Shown here: piece after piece, positions 1 through 11,270 of the stretch
How positions within the stretch are numbered: the first letter of the stretch is position 1
Layout: each line of letters opens with the position of its first letter
Assembly: GCA_943914475.1 (NCBI GenBank)
Contig: CALUCE010000008.1
Coordinates: forward strand, 1-64,000
From: an uncultured Anaerococcus sp.
GTDB lineage: Bacteria; Bacillota; Clostridia; Tissierellales; Peptoniphilaceae
Length of the DNA: 64,000 bases
Direction of reading: 5' to 3'
Notes under the pieces: model-generated
Seen by the model: the letters and a program-made list of their open reading frames with translations, nothing else
Told to the model about the DNA's origin: nothing
Database searches by the model: none
Program-made: the position numbers and the translations under genes

Positions 1-13
1 ATTTCATAAAAAA

Positions 14-55
14 TACCCTCCTTACTGGTTTGTCCAGTAAAGAGGGTACATATCA
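14..55 (-). repeat. Dispersed palindromic repeat, copy 1; likely terminator
   Basis: A 15-bp stem (14-28 with 34-48, one G-U pair) around a TTTGT loop. The stem, loop and the following CATATCA are repeated at 55411-55459. Read on the minus strand the stem is followed by six T residues (13 down to 8), so here it looks like an intrinsic terminator 118 nt beyond the rpoC stop. The left flank differs from copy 2; the right flank (CATATCAAGCC) is nearly shared. Confidence 0.7.
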
Positions 56-123
56 AGCCTAGATGGACTTGGGGATTTTTTGTATGTAAGTTTTATAAGT
101 TTATAAGATTGGGTAAAATTTGA

Positions 124-159
124 CCCCCTAAAGTTTCCTAACTTTAAGGGGGCTTTTTT
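124..159. terminator. Stem-loop downstream of rpoC
   Basis: Arms 124-135 and 140-152 (CCCCCTAAAGTT with AACTTTAAGGGGG, one bulged A) close a short loop. A T-run follows on the plus strand (154-159); the minus strand has only TCAAATTTT. It may stop plus-strand transcription entering from the left, or work in tandem with the palindrome at 14-48 to end rpoBC. Confidence 0.7.
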
Positions 160-166
160 AGTATTT

Positions 167-3100
167 TTATACTTCTTCAGTTTCTTCTTCTTGGGCTTCT
201 TCTATGTTCATAGAGATTTGAGCATCTTCCAAGTCTTTTGTTTCGTAGTCTATTTCTACATCATTGTAAATCTTCATTCCTGTACCTGCAGGGATTAGCT
301 TACCAATGATGATATTTTCCTTAAGTCCTTTGAGGTCGTCGACCTTACCTTTGATAGAGGCATCTGTAAGAACTCTGGTTGTTTCTTGGAAGGAGGCTGC
401 TGATAGCCATGATTCTGTGGCAAGGGATGCCTTGGTAATTCCAAGAAGTTGTTGGGTATAGGTTGCTGGCTCTTTGCCGGCTTCTTCCATGGCCTTGTTG
501 GCTTGAAGAACATCTCTTCTTTCTTGAAGGGATCCTGGCAAGAAGTCTGTATCTCCAGCTTCGTCAATCTTAACTTTCTTAAGCATTTGACGTGCTATTA
601 CTTCTATGTGCCTATCGTCAATTTCTACACCTTGGAGTCTGTATACTTTTTGAACTTCCTTGGTGATGTAGTCTTGAACTCCAACCTTACCTAGAACCTT
701 CAATACATCGTGTGGATCTATAGAACCTTCTGTAAGTTGTTGTCCTTTTTCCACAAAGTCTCCATCTGTAACAAAAAGTCTTGATCCAAATGGAATATTG
801 TATTTCTTGCTGGTTCCATCTTCTGATGTTATTTCTACATCTGTTTTCTTTTCATTTTGGATTAGGCTTACTGTTCCTGAGTTTTCTGCTATATAGGCAA
901 GTCCTTTTGGTTTTCTTGCTTCGAAAAGCTCTTCAACCCTTGGAAGACCTTGGGTGATTCCTACACCTGCTATACCACCTGAGTGGAAGGTCCTCATTGT
1001 AAGCTGGGTACCTGGCTCTCCGATAGATTGGGCTGCTATGATTCCTACAGCTTCTCCTATGTTTACCTTCTTACCAGTTGCAAGGTTTCTACCGTAACAT
1101 TTCTCACAAACACCGTGTTTGGCTTGGCATTCGAGAACTGATCTTAGTTTTACTTCCTTGATACCGCTGGCTACAATCTTGTCTGCCTTTTCTTCGTCTA
1201 TGATGTGGTCTTTTTCTACTATGACTTCCCCATCTGTATCGAGGACGTCTTCGAAGGATGTACGGCCTACAATTCTTGTGTAAAGATTTTCTATAAGCTC
1301 GTTTCCATCTCTAAATTCTCTTGCTATTACATAGCCGTCTGTATGGCAGTCTTCTTCTGTAACTATTACGTCTTGAGAAATATCTACCATCCTTCTGGTC
1401 AAGTAGCCTGAGTCGGCTGTTCTTAAGGCTGTATCTGTAAGACCCTTTCTGGAACCGTGGGTCGAAATAAAGTACTCTTGTACTGATAGTCCTTCACGGA
1501 AGTTAGCCTTTATAGGAATTTCTATGATCTTACCATCAGCCTTGGACATAAGTCCACGCATACCGCCCAGCTGTCTGATTTGGTTGGTTGAACCACGGGC
1601 TCCGGAATCCGCGAAGATCTTGATGTTGTTGTCTGATTTTAATTCATCAAGTAGGGCATCTGTTACCTTGTCTGTGGTTTCTCTCCAAATATCTATAACT
1701 TTTTCGTATCTTTCATCGTCTGTGATAAGACCACGTCTGTAAAGTTTTTGGTACTTATCTACTGACTTGTCTGCTTCGTCTATGATATCCCATTTTTCCT
1801 TTGGTATGGTAACGTCGGACATGGAAACTGTAAGACCTGATAGGGTTGAATACTTGTATCCTGCTGCCTTGATATAGTCAAGAACTTCCGCTGTCTTGAT
1901 ATTGCCATGTTTTCTAAAGCACTTATCTACTATATCTTTTAGAACACCAGATGAGGTTACTGTATCAACTTCTAGTGAGTATGGGTCTTCTTGTCTGTTT
2001 ACATAGCCCAAGTCTTGTGGGATACCTTCGTTGTATAAAAATCTTCCTACTGAAGAATTTACAATCTTGCCTGGGTCTTTTTCGTCCTTTCTAACCTTAA
2101 CCCCAACCTTTGTTTGGAGGGTTACATAGTGATTTTCTAGGGCTTTTTTCATCTCTGAAATATCTTCAAAGATCATTCCTTCTCCCTTGGCACCTTCTTT
2201 GATGGTGGTTAGGTAGTAAGCACCTAGTACCATATCTTGGGAAGGTGAAGTGATTGGTTTACCATCTTTAAGACCTAGGATGTTGTTGGTTGACATCATT
2301 AGAAGTCTTGCTTCTATTTGAGCCTCGTTTGATAGAGGTAAGTGGATAGCCATTTGGTCACCGTCAAAGTCCGCGTTAAAGGCAGGACAAGCTAGTGGGT
2401 GAAGTTTGATGGCCTTTCCTTCTACCAAAACTGGTTCAAAGGCTTGGATACCAAGTCTGTGAAGAGTCGGAGCACGGTTTAGTAAAACTGGGTGATCCTT
2501 TATAACTTCTTCCAAGATGTCGTAAACTCTGGAATCTTTTTTCTCAACCATTTTCTTGGCTGACTTTAGGTTGTGGGCCATGCCGTTTTCTACAACCTTG
2601 TTCATGATAAATGGCTTGAATAACTCAAGGGCCATTTCTTGTGGAAGTCCACATTGGTTAAACTTAAGGTTTGGTCCTACTACGATTACTGAACGACCTG
2701 AGTAGTCTACCCTCTTACCAAGTAGGTTTTGTCTGAAACGTCCGCTCTTTCCTTTTAGTAAATCAGAAAGTGACTTCATGTTTCTGTTTGAAGCACCTGT
2801 TACAGCACGTCCTCTTCTACCGTTGTCTATAAGAGCGTCTACTGCTTCTTGGAGCATTCTCTTTTCATTTCTAACGATGATTTCTGGTGCTCCTATGTCT
2901 AGTAATCTTTTTAGACGGTTGTTTCTGTTTATAACTCTTCTGTAAAGGTCGTTAAGGTCACTTGTTGCAAACCTACCACCTTCTAGTTGAACCATAGGTC
3001 TTAACTCTGGTGGCATAACTGGAAGTACATCAAGGATCATCCATTCAGGTCTGTTGCCTGAAGTGATAAAGGAGTTTACAACTTCAAGTCTTCTTGAAAT

Positions 3101-3721
3101 TCTAACCTTCTTTTGACCTGTAGCATCTTCAAGTTCTTTTAAAAGAGAGGCATATTCTTTTTCTAGATCTACTGATCTTAGTAGTTCTTTGATAGCCTCT
3201 GCTCCCATTTCCGCCCTAAATTCTGTATCATCTGGGTAGTTATCAAGAGCTTCTGAATATTCTGTTTCAGAGATTTCTTGTTTTACATAAAAGTCAGTTT
3301 GACCTGGGTTTATTACTACATAAGATGCAAAGTAGAGGATTTTTTCCAATACTCTTGGACTCATGTCAAGGAGAAGTCCCATCTTGGATGGGATTCCCTT
3401 GAAGTACCAAATATGACTTACAGGGGCTGCAAGCTCTATATGGCCCATTCTTTCACGTCTAACTTTTGATTTTGTTACTTCAACTCCGCACTTTTCGCAG
3501 ACAACACCCTTGTATCTAATTCTCTTGTACTTTCCACAAGAACATTCGTAATCCTTGGTTGGTCCAAAGATTTTTTCGCAGAAAAGTCCGTCTTTTTCAG
3601 GTTTAAGAGTTCTATAGTTTATTGTTTCAGGTTTTTTCACTTCGCCATGTGACCATGACCTAATCTTTTCAGGAGATGCTATTTTCATCCTCATAGCATC
3701 AAAGTTTTGTAATTCTGACAA
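167..3721 (-). CDS. rpoC: DNA-directed RNA polymerase subunit beta'
   Basis: Largest subunit of the core RNA polymerase; it carries the active-site magnesium and acts with RpoB in the cytoplasm. The 1184-residue product has the N-terminal zinc-ribbon cysteines (CSCGKYK and CEKCG, about residues 60-83), the catalytic NADFDGDQM loop near residue 450, and the bridge/trigger region with [13 protein letters not shown]. Length is usual for a Firmicutes beta' without lineage inserts. The start is TTG at 3721, supported by AAGGGGGA just upstream and by the conserved family start MSELxNFDAM. It lies 10 nt after rpoB and is clearly co-transcribed. The unusual UUG start may lower initiation; that is inference. 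Confidence 0.98.
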   Translation of the reverse strand: MSELQNFDAMRMKIASPEKIRSWSHGEVKKPETINYRTLKPEKDGLFCEKIFGPTKDYECSCGKYKRIRYKGVVCEKCGVEVTKSKVRRERMGHIELAAPVSHIWYFKGIPSKMGLLLDMSPRVLEKILYFASYVVINPGQTDFYVKQEISETEYSEALDNYPDDTEFRAEMGAEAIKELLRSVDLEKEYASLLKELEDATGQKKVRISRRLEVVNSFITSGNRPEWMILDVLPVMPPELRPMVQLEGGRFATSDLNDLYRRVINRNNRLKRLLDIGAPEIIVRNEKRMLQEAVDALIDNGRRGRAVTGASNRNMKSLSDLLKGKSGRFRQNLLGKRVDYSGRSVIVVGPNLKFNQCGLPQEMALELFKPFIMNKVVENGMAHNLKSAKKMVEKKDSRVYDILEEVIKDHPVLLNRAPTLHRLGIQAFEPVLVEGKAIKLHPLACPAFNADFDGDQMAIHLPLSNEAQIEARLLMMSTNNILGLKDGKPITSPSQDMVLGAYYLTTIKEGAKGEGMIFEDISEMKKALENHYVTLQTKVGVKVRKDEKDPGKIVNSSVGRFLYNEGIPQDLGYVNRQEDPYSLEVDTVTSSGVLKDIVDKCFRKHGNIKTAEVLDYIKAAGYKYSTLSGLTVSMSDVTIPKEKWDIIDEADKSVDKYQKLYRRGLITDDERYEKVIDIWRETTDKVTDALLDELKSDNNIKIFADSGARGSTNQIRQLGGMRGLMSKADGKIIEIPIKANFREGLSVQEYFISTHGSRKGLTDTALRTADSGYLTRRMVDISQDVIVTEEDCHTDGYVIAREFRDGNELIENLYTRIVGRTSFEDVLDTDGEVIVEKDHIIDEEKADKIVASGIKEVKLRSVLECQAKHGVCEKCYGRNLATGKKVNIGEAVGIIAAQSIGEPGTQLTMRTFHSGGIAGVGITQGLPRVEELFEARKPKGLAYIAENSGTVSLIQNEKKTDVEITSEDGTSKKYNIPFGSRLFVTDGDFVEKGQQLTEGSIDPHDVLKVLGKVGVQDYITKEVQKVYRLQGVEIDDRHIEVIARQMLKKVKIDEAGDTDFLPGSLQERRDVLQANKAMEEAGKEPATYTQQLLGITKASLATESWLSAASFQETTRVLTDASIKGKVDDLKGLKENIIIGKLIPAGTGMKIYNDVEIDYETKDLEDAQISMNIEEAQEEETEEV

Positions 3722-3731
3722 AAAATCCCCC

Positions 3732-6700
3732 TTACTCTTCTACTTCTTCTATATTGTAACCTTGGTCTGTTGAATCTTCGTAATCATTAACTGCTGTGCC
3801 ATCAAAAGCATCTGAGACATCTTCGTCCTTGCTTACTTGTTTTTTCATGGCCTTGGCTTGGCTTCTAATTTTTGAAGCATCAATTTTTTCTACTTGGGAG
3901 AATCTGTCTTGGTCGTCAATATTTTCTTTGATTTCCACAACATCTCCATTTGTATCTAGAAGCTCAACATCAAGAGCAAGTGATTGAAGTTCCTTTACCA
4001 GTACCTTGAATGATTCTGGTGTTCCTGGATCAGGAATATTTTCACCCTTTACAATAGCTTCGTATGTTTTAACCCTACCTGTTACGTCATCTGATTTTAC
4101 CGTCAAGATCTCTTGCAAGGTGTGGCTTGCACCATAGGCTTCAAGAGCCCAAACTTCCATCTCCCCAAATCTTTGACCACCAAATTGGGCCTTACCACCA
4201 AGTGGTTGTTGGGTTACTAGGGAATATGGTCCTATAGATCTTGCGTGGATTTTTTCTTCAACCATGTGGTGAAGTTTAAGCATATACATGACACCAACTG
4301 TTACAGGGTTATCAAAGGCTTCTCCAGTTCTACCATCTCTTAGGTAGATTTTTCCTGTTTTGTTTACATATGGGGCAAGCTTTTTAGCTTCTTCCAAGGC
4401 TTCTTCGATTTCTGTATCCATGGCCCCGTCAAATACAGGTGTAGCTATCTTCCAACCCATAGTTCTTGCTGCAAGTCCCATATGAACTTCAAGTACTTGT
4501 CCGATATTCATACGTGATGGAATACCTAGTGGGTTTAGGCAGATTTGGATAGGAGTTCCGTCTGGTAAAAATGGCATGTCTTCTCTAGGTAAAATTCTAG
4601 AAACAACACCCTTGTTTCCGTGTCTACCACACATCTTATCTCCAACCATAATCTTTCTTTTGGTTGCTACATATACTCTTATCACTTTATTTACACCTGG
4701 TGATAACTCATCACCGTCTTTTTTGTTGTATTCTTTTACATCAACTACAATACCTGCTTCACCGTGTGGTACTTTGAGAGAGGTATCTCTTACTTCACGA
4801 GCCTTTTCTCCAAAGATAGCCCTTAGTAGTCTTTCTTCTGGTGAAAGTTCAGTCTCTCCCTTAGGTGAAACTTTTCCTACCAGGATATCTCCTGACTTAA
4901 CTTCGGCACCAATTCTTATGATTCCGTCTTCGTCTAGGTTTTTCTTCATGTCTTCGCCGACATTTGGTATATCCTTGGTTATCTCTTCTGCACCAAGCTT
5001 GGTTTCTCTGGCTTCACACTCGTGCTCTTCTATGTGAACTGAAGTTAGGACATCATCCATAACTAATTGTTCGTTTAAAAGCATAGCGTCTTCGTAGTTG
5101 TAGCCTTCCCATGTAGTAAAGGCTATAAGGATGTTCTTACCTAAGGCAAGTTCTCCATTGTCTGTGGATGGACCATCTGCTAGGATTTCATCTGCTTCTA
5201 CATGATCGCCTTCTTTTACTATAGGTCTTTGGTTTACGGTAGTACCTTGGTTGGCACGTTTAAACTTAAGTAGTCTATAATTATCCATCTCTCCATCAGA
5301 ATCTCTTTTAACTCTGATTTTGTCATCTCCAACATATACAACTTTTCCTGCGTTTTTGGAAATTACACATACACCTGAGTCCTTGGCTGCTCTGTGTTCA
5401 ATACCTGTTGCTACTATAGGTGCTTCAGATTTGATCAAAGGAACTGCCTGACGTTGCATGTTGGCACCCATGAGGGCACGGGTTGAGTCGTCGTTTTCCA
5501 AGAATGGAATTAAAGATGATCCTACAGATACGATTTGTTGTGGAGATACGTCCATGTATTCTATGGTTTCTCTTGGGTAAATGTCGTTTTCACCGTTGAT
5601 ACCACGACCAGATACTCTTTCGTTTACAAACTTATTGTTCTCATCAAGCGGTTCGTTGGCTTGGGCAATGATGTATAAATCTTCTACGTCTGCTGTTAGG
5701 TAAACTATCTCATCTGTTACCACTCCATCTTCTATTACTTTTCTGTATGGAGTTTCTATAAAGCCGTACTTGTTGATTCTTGCATAGGTAGTTAAGGATG
5801 TGATAAGACCGATGTTTGGTCCTTCTGGAGTTTCTATAGGACAAATTCTTCCGTAGTGGGAATCGTGAACGTCCCTTACTTCTACTCCGGCCCTATCTCT
5901 GGAAAGTCCACCAGGTCCTAGGGCAGAAAGACGTCTCTTGTGGGTTAGCTCACTCATTGGGTTGGTTTGGTCCATAAATTGTGACAATTGGGATGAACCA
6001 AAGAACTCTTTGATAACCGCTGTTACAGGCTTGATATTGATAAGTCCTGCTGGGGTAGCTAGGTCTGGATCTTGGGTTGTCATTCTTTCTCTAACAACTC
6101 TTTCCATACGAGCAAGTCCTACCCTGAATTGGTTTTGTAGAAGTTCTCCAACTCCTCTTACCCTTCTGTTTCCTAAGTGGTCTATATCGTCTACTTCTCC
6201 AATACCTTCAAAGAGGTTGAATTGGTAGTTAACTATTGCGAGAATATCTGATTTTGTAATGTGTTTTGGTGAAAGTTCTTTCTTTCTTCTTTCTATTTGA
6301 TCTATTATTTCTTCTTTAGAAGATGCCTTGTCTATAATATCTCTCATAACAGGATAGTATACTTTTTCCGAAAGATCATCTTCGTCTATGCCTAGTCCTT
6401 CAAGTTCTTCAAAGGAAGTTAAGTCTACAAAGTGGTTACCACAAATCCTTAGGACTTGTTCTTCTCCATCTTCTCTTAAGACTTTGATATCAACATAGTT
6501 TATACCTGCGTTTTCTATGGCTATGGCAGTTTCTCTTTCTATCATTTCGCCAGCCTTAACAAAAAGCTCTCCTGTTTCATCATCTATTACATCTTCTGCT
6601 GCAAGTCTTCCAACTATCCTATCCCTGAGGGCAAGTTTCTTGTTGTACTTATATCTACCAACTCTTGCTAGGTCATATCTTCTATCATCAAACAAAAGGT

Positions 6701-7469
6701 TGTTGATTAAGTTTTGGGATGACTCAAGGGATGCAGGATCTCCTGGTTTTAGTTTTCTATATACTTCTATTAAAGCTTCTTCTGTTGTTTCAGAATTTTC
6801 TTTTTCCAAAGTATTTCTTAAATGTTTGGTATCACCCAAGGCTTCTATAATCTCTTCGTCTGTTTCGAAAAGTAGGGCCCTTACTAGGGTGGTTGCTGGT
6901 AATTTTCTTGTCCTGTCTAGACGGACATTAACTGTATGAGAAGCATCAGTATCAAATTCTATCCATGCACCCCTGTTTGGAATAACTGTAGATGAGTACA
7001 TGTTGTCTCCGGACTTGTCAAGCTCACTTGCAAAATATACTCCTGGACTTCTTACAAGCTGACTTACAATAACCCTTTCTGCCCCGTTTATTACAAAGGT
7101 AGCAGAATCAGTCATCATTGGGAAATCACCCATGAAAACTTCTTGTTCTTTTACTTCTTCTGTTTCCTTATTTATTAGTCTAGCTTTTACCTTTAGATCT
7201 CTTGAATAAGTAGTATCGCGGGCCTTTGATTCTTCTATAGAATATTTGGTTTCTTCATCAAAATCATAGCTTACAAATTCTAGGATTAGTTTTCCATTGT
7301 AATCTTCTATTGGGGAAATGTCTTCAAGGATCTCTCCCAAGCCTTCATCCAAAAACCATTGGTAGGAATCTTTTTGTACCTTCAATAGATTTGGTAGGTC
7401 AAGTGCTTGAGGAATTTTAGAAAAGCTTACTCTCTCGGTCTTACCGAAGAACTCTTTATGATATTGCAC
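3732..7469 (-). CDS. rpoB: DNA-directed RNA polymerase subunit beta
   Basis: Second largest core polymerase subunit, target of rifamycins. The 1245-residue product is complete. The rifampicin cluster reads [19 protein letters not shown], with D, H and S at the positions classically mutated to resistance (Escherichia coli 516, 526, 531), so a sensitive-type pocket is predicted. The M in NPMSEL differs from the commoner L. The start is GTG at 7469, with AAGGAG about 8 nt upstream. It is the first gene of the rpoBC operon here: no rplJ or rplL precedes it, but a strong promoter and a roughly 190-nt leader with a hairpin do. Confidence 0.98.
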   Translation of the reverse strand: MQYHKEFFGKTERVSFSKIPQALDLPNLLKVQKDSYQWFLDEGLGEILEDISPIEDYNGKLILEFVSYDFDEETKYSIEESKARDTTYSRDLKVKARLINKETEEVKEQEVFMGDFPMMTDSATFVINGAERVIVSQLVRSPGVYFASELDKSGDNMYSSTVIPNRGAWIEFDTDASHTVNVRLDRTRKLPATTLVRALLFETDEEIIEALGDTKHLRNTLEKENSETTEEALIEVYRKLKPGDPASLESSQNLINNLLFDDRRYDLARVGRYKYNKKLALRDRIVGRLAAEDVIDDETGELFVKAGEMIERETAIAIENAGINYVDIKVLREDGEEQVLRICGNHFVDLTSFEELEGLGIDEDDLSEKVYYPVMRDIIDKASSKEEIIDQIERRKKELSPKHITKSDILAIVNYQFNLFEGIGEVDDIDHLGNRRVRGVGELLQNQFRVGLARMERVVRERMTTQDPDLATPAGLINIKPVTAVIKEFFGSSQLSQFMDQTNPMSELTHKRRLSALGPGGLSRDRAGVEVRDVHDSHYGRICPIETPEGPNIGLITSLTTYARINKYGFIETPYRKVIEDGVVTDEIVYLTADVEDLYIIAQANEPLDENNKFVNERVSGRGINGENDIYPRETIEYMDVSPQQIVSVGSSLIPFLENDDSTRALMGANMQRQAVPLIKSEAPIVATGIEHRAAKDSGVCVISKNAGKVVYVGDDKIRVKRDSDGEMDNYRLLKFKRANQGTTVNQRPIVKEGDHVEADEILADGPSTDNGELALGKNILIAFTTWEGYNYEDAMLLNEQLVMDDVLTSVHIEEHECEARETKLGAEEITKDIPNVGEDMKKNLDEDGIIRIGAEVKSGDILVGKVSPKGETELSPEERLLRAIFGEKAREVRDTSLKVPHGEAGIVVDVKEYNKKDGDELSPGVNKVIRVYVATKRKIMVGDKMCGRHGNKGVVSRILPREDMPFLPDGTPIQICLNPLGIPSRMNIGQVLEVHMGLAARTMGWKIATPVFDGAMDTEIEEALEEAKKLAPYVNKTGKIYLRDGRTGEAFDNPVTVGVMYMLKLHHMVEEKIHARSIGPYSLVTQQPLGGKAQFGGQRFGEMEVWALEAYGASHTLQEILTVKSDDVTGRVKTYEAIVKGENIPDPGTPESFKVLVKELQSLALDVELLDTNGDVVEIKENIDDQDRFSQVEKIDASKIRSQAKAMKKQVSKDEDVSDAFDGTAVNDYEDSTDQGYNIEEVEE

Positions 7470-7570
7470 TATTTATTACTCCTTCATCTCTAACACATAA
7501 GAACTTCATCATAGAAAAATCATCCAGACTATATATAGTAGGAAGTGTATTTTTCTAAGATTACTGACGA

Positions 7571-7620
7571 TAATAAACATTAACTTATGCGTAGTTTTCA
7601 CCATAAGTGAATATTTATTA
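7571..7620 (-). promoter_or_regulatory. rpoB leader hairpin
   Basis: Arms 7571-7589 and 7602-7620 pair over 19 positions with two mismatches around a 12-nt loop. It sits in the rpoB leader between promoter and start codon. No T-run follows, so it is not an obvious terminator; it may affect mRNA stability, pausing or autoregulation. Confidence 0.55.
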
Positions 7621-7664
7621 TGAAAATAAAAAATCTCGCTAAATTAGATTTCTAGCAATTGTTA

Positions 7665-7694
7665 ATTATATCATTCTTTACAATTGTTTGTCAA
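7665..7694 (-). promoter_or_regulatory. rpoBC promoter
   Basis: Perfect sigma-A-type promoter on the minus strand: TTGACA at 7689-7694, 18-bp spacer, TATAAT at 7665-7670. The start would be near 7658, giving a leader of about 190 nt before rpoB. Confidence 0.85.
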
Positions 7695-7788
7695 CTATTT
7701 CTACGAGAATAAGAATTAAAATTATCAAATATGAAAATATTTATACTATTATATGATAGATTGTATTTTTGTCAAATAGCTTTAAGAA

Positions 7789-7814
7789 AAAAGCCAGAAA
7801 TTTTTCTGACTTTT
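7789..7814 (-). terminator. Terminator of the nitroreductase gene
   Basis: On the minus strand AAGTCAGAAA pairs with TTTCTGGCTT and is followed by TTTT. It lies just past the stop at 7824 and insulates the rpoBC promoter region. Confidence 0.75.
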
Positions 7815-7823
7815 GGGGGATAA

Positions 7824-8333
7824 TTATACAATATAGTTTATCTCAATTTGGTGGTCCTTGCCCACAAGATCAGAGTCTACTTTTCCTAGGACTAAACCAG
7901 ATATAGGTCTAAAAGCTTGGGGAAGATTTAGTTTTTTGACATAGGTTGCATCAGGACCTAGGGCATTTACAAGTCCCCTTATATAGCAAGAGCCAAGTCC
8001 CATCTCTGTTGCCTTTAGGCAAATAGTGTGAATAAGACAAGCTGCATCTTCATAGGCACAGGAATTTTCCTTATTAGATGAAACCATAATAAAGGTAGAA
8101 GCTCCAAAAAGTGAGTCGGCTTTCTTGTTTTTCATCTCATTATATTCCTTGCTCATCTCTTCAATCAGACTCTTATCTTGGATTACTGTCAAACGAACAG
8201 AATCATAGGCCCCATTTCCTATAGGAGATTTTTGTCCTGCCTCTAGTAACTTTTCAATTTCTTCAGAACTAATTTTTTCATCAGTAAATTTTCTTGATGA
8301 TACTCTTTTTTCTAAGACTTTATCAAATTCCAT
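7824..8333 (-). CDS. Nitroreductase family protein
   Basis: Predicted FMN-dependent NAD(P)H oxidoreductase of the nitroreductase superfamily, about 169 residues, a short form. The N-terminus MEFDKVLEKRVSSRKFTDEK has the family RxSxRxF pattern that contacts FMN, and the C-terminal part ends in a typical GLVLGKVD segment. The open frame continues 17 codons upstream, but the start at 8333 is preferred because AAAGGTGG lies at the right distance and the extension looks non-coding. Its substrate cannot be read from sequence. It is a single-gene unit with its own terminator. A second, different nitroreductase lies at 50492..51067. Confidence 0.85.
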   Translation of the reverse strand: MEFDKVLEKRVSSRKFTDEKISSEEIEKLLEAGQKSPIGNGAYDSVRLTVIQDKSLIEEMSKEYNEMKNKKADSLFGASTFIMVSSNKENSCAYEDAACLIHTICLKATEMGLGSCYIRGLVNALGPDATYVKKLNLPQAFRPISGLVLGKVDSDLVGKDHQIEINYIV

Positions 8334-8428
8334 ACTTACCACCTTTCTTAATAAAATTATAACAAATATATCATCTTTCACCAAAAGCTGATAGCTTTTA
8401 TGATATAATAAATTAAATTGGAGGATAT

Positions 8429-9226
8429 ATGAAAAGTATAAGCAATTTTTTTAATACCATAGCAGGAATATTTAGAATACTTGTAACTATGGCCTTTTTG
8501 TGGGGTCTAGTTTTCACTTTATTTGTAGATAGAAATTTATTAACATCCTTTTATGACCTCTTGGGCTTTGACGCCATAGCTCCAGAGATTATTAAGATGA
8601 TTACAACCCTTATTTTTGCCTTTGCATTTTTTATTAACCAACTTGTGGCAAGAAGAATTTTTAAATCCAACAAAACTGGACAATACCATATGTTTAATAT
8701 GATCTTTGGTTTTATATTTCTTTTGTTAGATATAGGAATATATTTCTTTACCAGGGATAATCTTATGCTTTATATCTTTGCCTTTTCACTTATCCTAATT
8801 TTAGGATCCATGTTTGGACTAGGAGCCAAGGCCAAGGGACTTTACCCAGTGGTAGAGATAAATCCTGAAGGAGAAGTTGAGCCTAAAATAGTAGAAGAAA
8901 TTTCAGAAGAAGAAGAAGAAAGAACTCCACTTGCTGATAGAAAGGTTAAACAAACAGATCTCACAAACGATGCGTCTGACTCTGAAGAAGACTTGGAAGA
9001 TGATCAAGTAGCAACCTATGATAGCAAGGACTTAGAAGAGCTTGAAAAAGAAGCTGACCAAAAAGACGACACAAATGAATCTATAGAAAATAAGGAAGCT
9101 AATAAAGAAAACCAAGAAGAAACTGAAGAAGAAAAAGAAACTTTTAAAGACCAAACAGATTCAGAAAACGAAGACGAAAAAGAATCAAAAGACGAGAAAA
9201 CTGAAGAAAATAAGGAAGAGAAGTAA
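8429..9226 (+). CDS. Membrane protein with long acidic C-terminal tail
   Basis: I do not recognise a named family. The 265-residue product has about four hydrophobic segments in residues 1-140, then a strongly charged tail rich in Glu, Asp and Lys to the end (runs such as EEISEEEEERT and KENQEETEEEKE). The tail is probably disordered and cytoplasmic or exposed. The start is supported by GGAGG 6 nt upstream, and TATAAT lies at 8404-8409. A terminator follows directly (9227-9252), so it is a one-gene transcript. The low-complexity tail makes similarity searches unreliable. Confidence 0.75.
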   Translation: MKSISNFFNTIAGIFRILVTMAFLWGLVFTLFVDRNLLTSFYDLLGFDAIAPEIIKMITTLIFAFAFFINQLVARRIFKSNKTGQYHMFNMIFGFIFLLLDIGIYFFTRDNLMLYIFAFSLILILGSMFGLGAKAKGLYPVVEINPEGEVEPKIVEEISEEEEERTPLADRKVKQTDLTNDASDSEEDLEDDQVATYDSKDLEELEKEADQKDDTNESIENKEANKENQEETEEEKETFKDQTDSENEDEKESKDEKTEENKEEK

Positions 9227-9252
9227 GGGTAAGCATAGGCTTGCCCTTTTTT
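9227..9252 (+). terminator. Intrinsic terminator
   Basis: GGGTAAGC (9227-9234) pairs with GCTTGCCC (9239-9246) with one G-U, followed by six T. It begins at the base after the stop codon of the acidic-tail membrane protein. Confidence 0.85.
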
Positions 9253-9281
9253 ACTTAAAAATTTATAAATAGGAGGATGTC

Positions 9282-11216
9282 ATGAACAAAAAATACCTAG
9301 AACTTCTCAAAAAAAACTACCCAACCAGGTCAGAGCTTATGGATGAGCTTATCTCACTTAACTCTAAGCTTTATCTTCCAAAAGGAACAGAGTACTTTTT
9401 CTCAGACCTCCATGGAGAGGCCAAAGCCTTTATCCATCTTTTAAGGTCTGCCTCTGGTAATATCAGGGATAAAACCAGCCAGTATTTTGGAGATACCCTG
9501 GTAAAAAAAGACCAAGACGATCTGGCAAACCTTATCTATGATCCAGAAAAAGTCTTGCAAAAACTAAAGGAAGAAGACCTAATCGATGATGACTGGTATA
9601 CCATCACCATCCACAGATTGGTAAATCTTTTTAGGTTTGTATCTACCAAGTATCCAAAAACCAAGGTCAAGGAAAAATTCCCAAGTTCTTATTCCGAAAT
9701 CATTGACGAGCTACTTTATACCAACGATGCAGAATTTAACAAGAAACTCTACTATGAAAAAATCATAGAAAATATTATAAAATACAAGTCCTGTGACGAG
9801 TTTATCATCATGCTTTCATACCTTATCCAAAGAGTTTCCGTGGATGAGCTTCATATAGTTGGAGATATTTACGACAGGGGTCCTTCCCCTCACCTTATTA
9901 TGGAAGAGCTTATAAACTTCCCTTCTGTAGATATCCAATGGGGTAACCACGATATAGGCTGGATGGGAGCTGCCTGCGGTAACGAGGCCTTGGTGGCATC
10001 TTCCATGTGCAACGCCCTCCAATACAACAACTTTGACTTTTTGGAAGAAGGCTATGGCCTAAACCTAAGACCCCTTTATGAATTTGCAGTAAAAACTTAT
10101 AGAGATGATCCTTGCGAGAGATTTATGCCAAGGATTTATGAAGAAAATATCTACGATAAAATCAACAAAGATGTTGCAGCCAAGATGTTTAAATCCATGT
10201 CCATAATCAGGTTTAAGCTTGACGGCCAACTTATAGAAAGAAACCCAGAATTCCAAATGGATTCAAGAAACTTTTTGCGTTTTGTTGACTTTGAAAATAT
10301 GACCTACAAGGGAGCCAAACTCCTAGATACCAACTTCCCAACCATAGATCCAAAAGATCCCCTAAGGCTTACAGAAGAAGAGGAATTTGTAACTTCTGTC
10401 CTACAAAGAGAATTCCTAAAAAACCCTCTTTTAAATAAGCACATCAAGTTTTTATATTCTCACGGATCTATGTACAAGATTTCAAACGGGTCCCTCCTCT
10501 TCCATGGCTGTATACCTTTAAAGGAAAACGGAGAATTTGAAGAATTAACCATCAAGGGCAAGGCCTACAAGGGCAAGGCTCTTATGGATATATTTGAGAC
10601 CTATATCAGAAAGGCCTACTTCTCCAAGGATAAAAAGGAAATCTCCTTTGCCAAAGACTTAATCTGGTATCTATTTTATGGAAAGACTTCTCCACTATTT
10701 GGCAAGAGCCAATATTCCTACTTTGAAAATCTCTTGGTAGAAGATAAGAGTCTAAAAAAAGAAGTAATGAACCCTTACTTCGAACTATCCAAAAAAGAAG
10801 AAGTATGCGATATGATCCTTGATGAATTTGGCCTAGACGGAGAAAAAAGAAGGATAATAAACGGCCATGTCCCAGTTAAGGTTATAGAAGGAGTAAGTCC
10901 TGTCAGAGCCAATGGTAAACTTTATGTAATAGATGGGGGTATTTCAAAGCCTTACCAAAAGAAAACCGGCATAGCAGGCTACACCCTTATGTTTAACTCC
11001 CACCACTTGGCCCTAGCAGAACATAGAAACTTCCCAACCATCAGAAACAATATGGGATCTTATACACCAAAAATAATAGAAACAGAAAAAATGATCCCAA
11101 GGATGCTTATAAAGGACACCGACAAGGGATGCGAAATAAAAGAAAAAATAGAAGTTTTAGAAGAGCTCCTTGCAGCCTATGACAAGGGTCTAGTCAAGGA
11201 AGTTCCAAATAAATAA
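9282..11216 (+). CDS. fbp: Fructose-1,6-bisphosphatase, class III
   Basis: Hydrolyses fructose 1,6-bisphosphate to fructose 6-phosphate in gluconeogenesis; class III enzymes belong to the calcineurin-like metallophosphatase fold. The 644-residue length is typical of the Firmicutes class III family. Metal-binding motifs are visible in order: FFSDLHGE (about 39-46), GDIYDRGP, GNHDIGWMGA, and later HG and NGHVPVKVIEG. The start has AGGAGG 5-6 nt upstream. A bidirectional terminator follows. The gene stands alone, so regulation is probably by the enzyme's own effectors and promoter strength. Confidence 0.95.
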   Translation: MNKKYLELLKKNYPTRSELMDELISLNSKLYLPKGTEYFFSDLHGEAKAFIHLLRSASGNIRDKTSQYFGDTLVKKDQDDLANLIYDPEKVLQKLKEEDLIDDDWYTITIHRLVNLFRFVSTKYPKTKVKEKFPSSYSEIIDELLYTNDAEFNKKLYYEKIIENIIKYKSCDEFIIMLSYLIQRVSVDELHIVGDIYDRGPSPHLIMEELINFPSVDIQWGNHDIGWMGAACGNEALVASSMCNALQYNNFDFLEEGYGLNLRPLYEFAVKTYRDDPCERFMPRIYEENIYDKINKDVAAKMFKSMSIIRFKLDGQLIERNPEFQMDSRNFLRFVDFENMTYKGAKLLDTNFPTIDPKDPLRLTEEEEFVTSVLQREFLKNPLLNKHIKFLYSHGSMYKISNGSLLFHGCIPLKENGEFEELTIKGKAYKGKALMDIFETYIRKAYFSKDKKEISFAKDLIWYLFYGKTSPLFGKSQYSYFENLLVEDKSLKKEVMNPYFELSKKEEVCDMILDEFGLDGEKRRIINGHVPVKVIEGVSPVRANGKLYVIDGGISKPYQKKTGIAGYTLMFNSHHLALAEHRNFPTIRNNMGSYTPKIIETEKMIPRMLIKDTDKGCEIKEKIEVLEELLAAYDKGLVKEVPNK

Positions 11217-11227
11217 AATAAAAAAAT

Positions 11228-11267
11228 AAGGGCTGTTGCAGAGCGATAACAACAGTCCTTAATTTTT
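11228..11267. terminator. Bidirectional terminator between fbp and the secreted protein
   Basis: AAGGGCTGTTG (11228-11238) pairs with CAACAGTCCTT (11250-11260) with one G-U; T-rich flanks on the plus strand and A-rich on the left serve both directions. Confidence 0.85.
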
Positions 11268-11270
11268 AGC

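Noticed and set aside
14..48. Palindrome considered as a T-box or riboswitch expression platform
   Set aside because: No aptamer-like sequence precedes it and it lies beyond rpoC rather than in a leader.
4576..5037. 153-codon plus-strand reading frame inside rpoB
   Set aside because: Antisense shadow of a highly conserved gene; composition follows the rpoB codons and there is no ribosome site.
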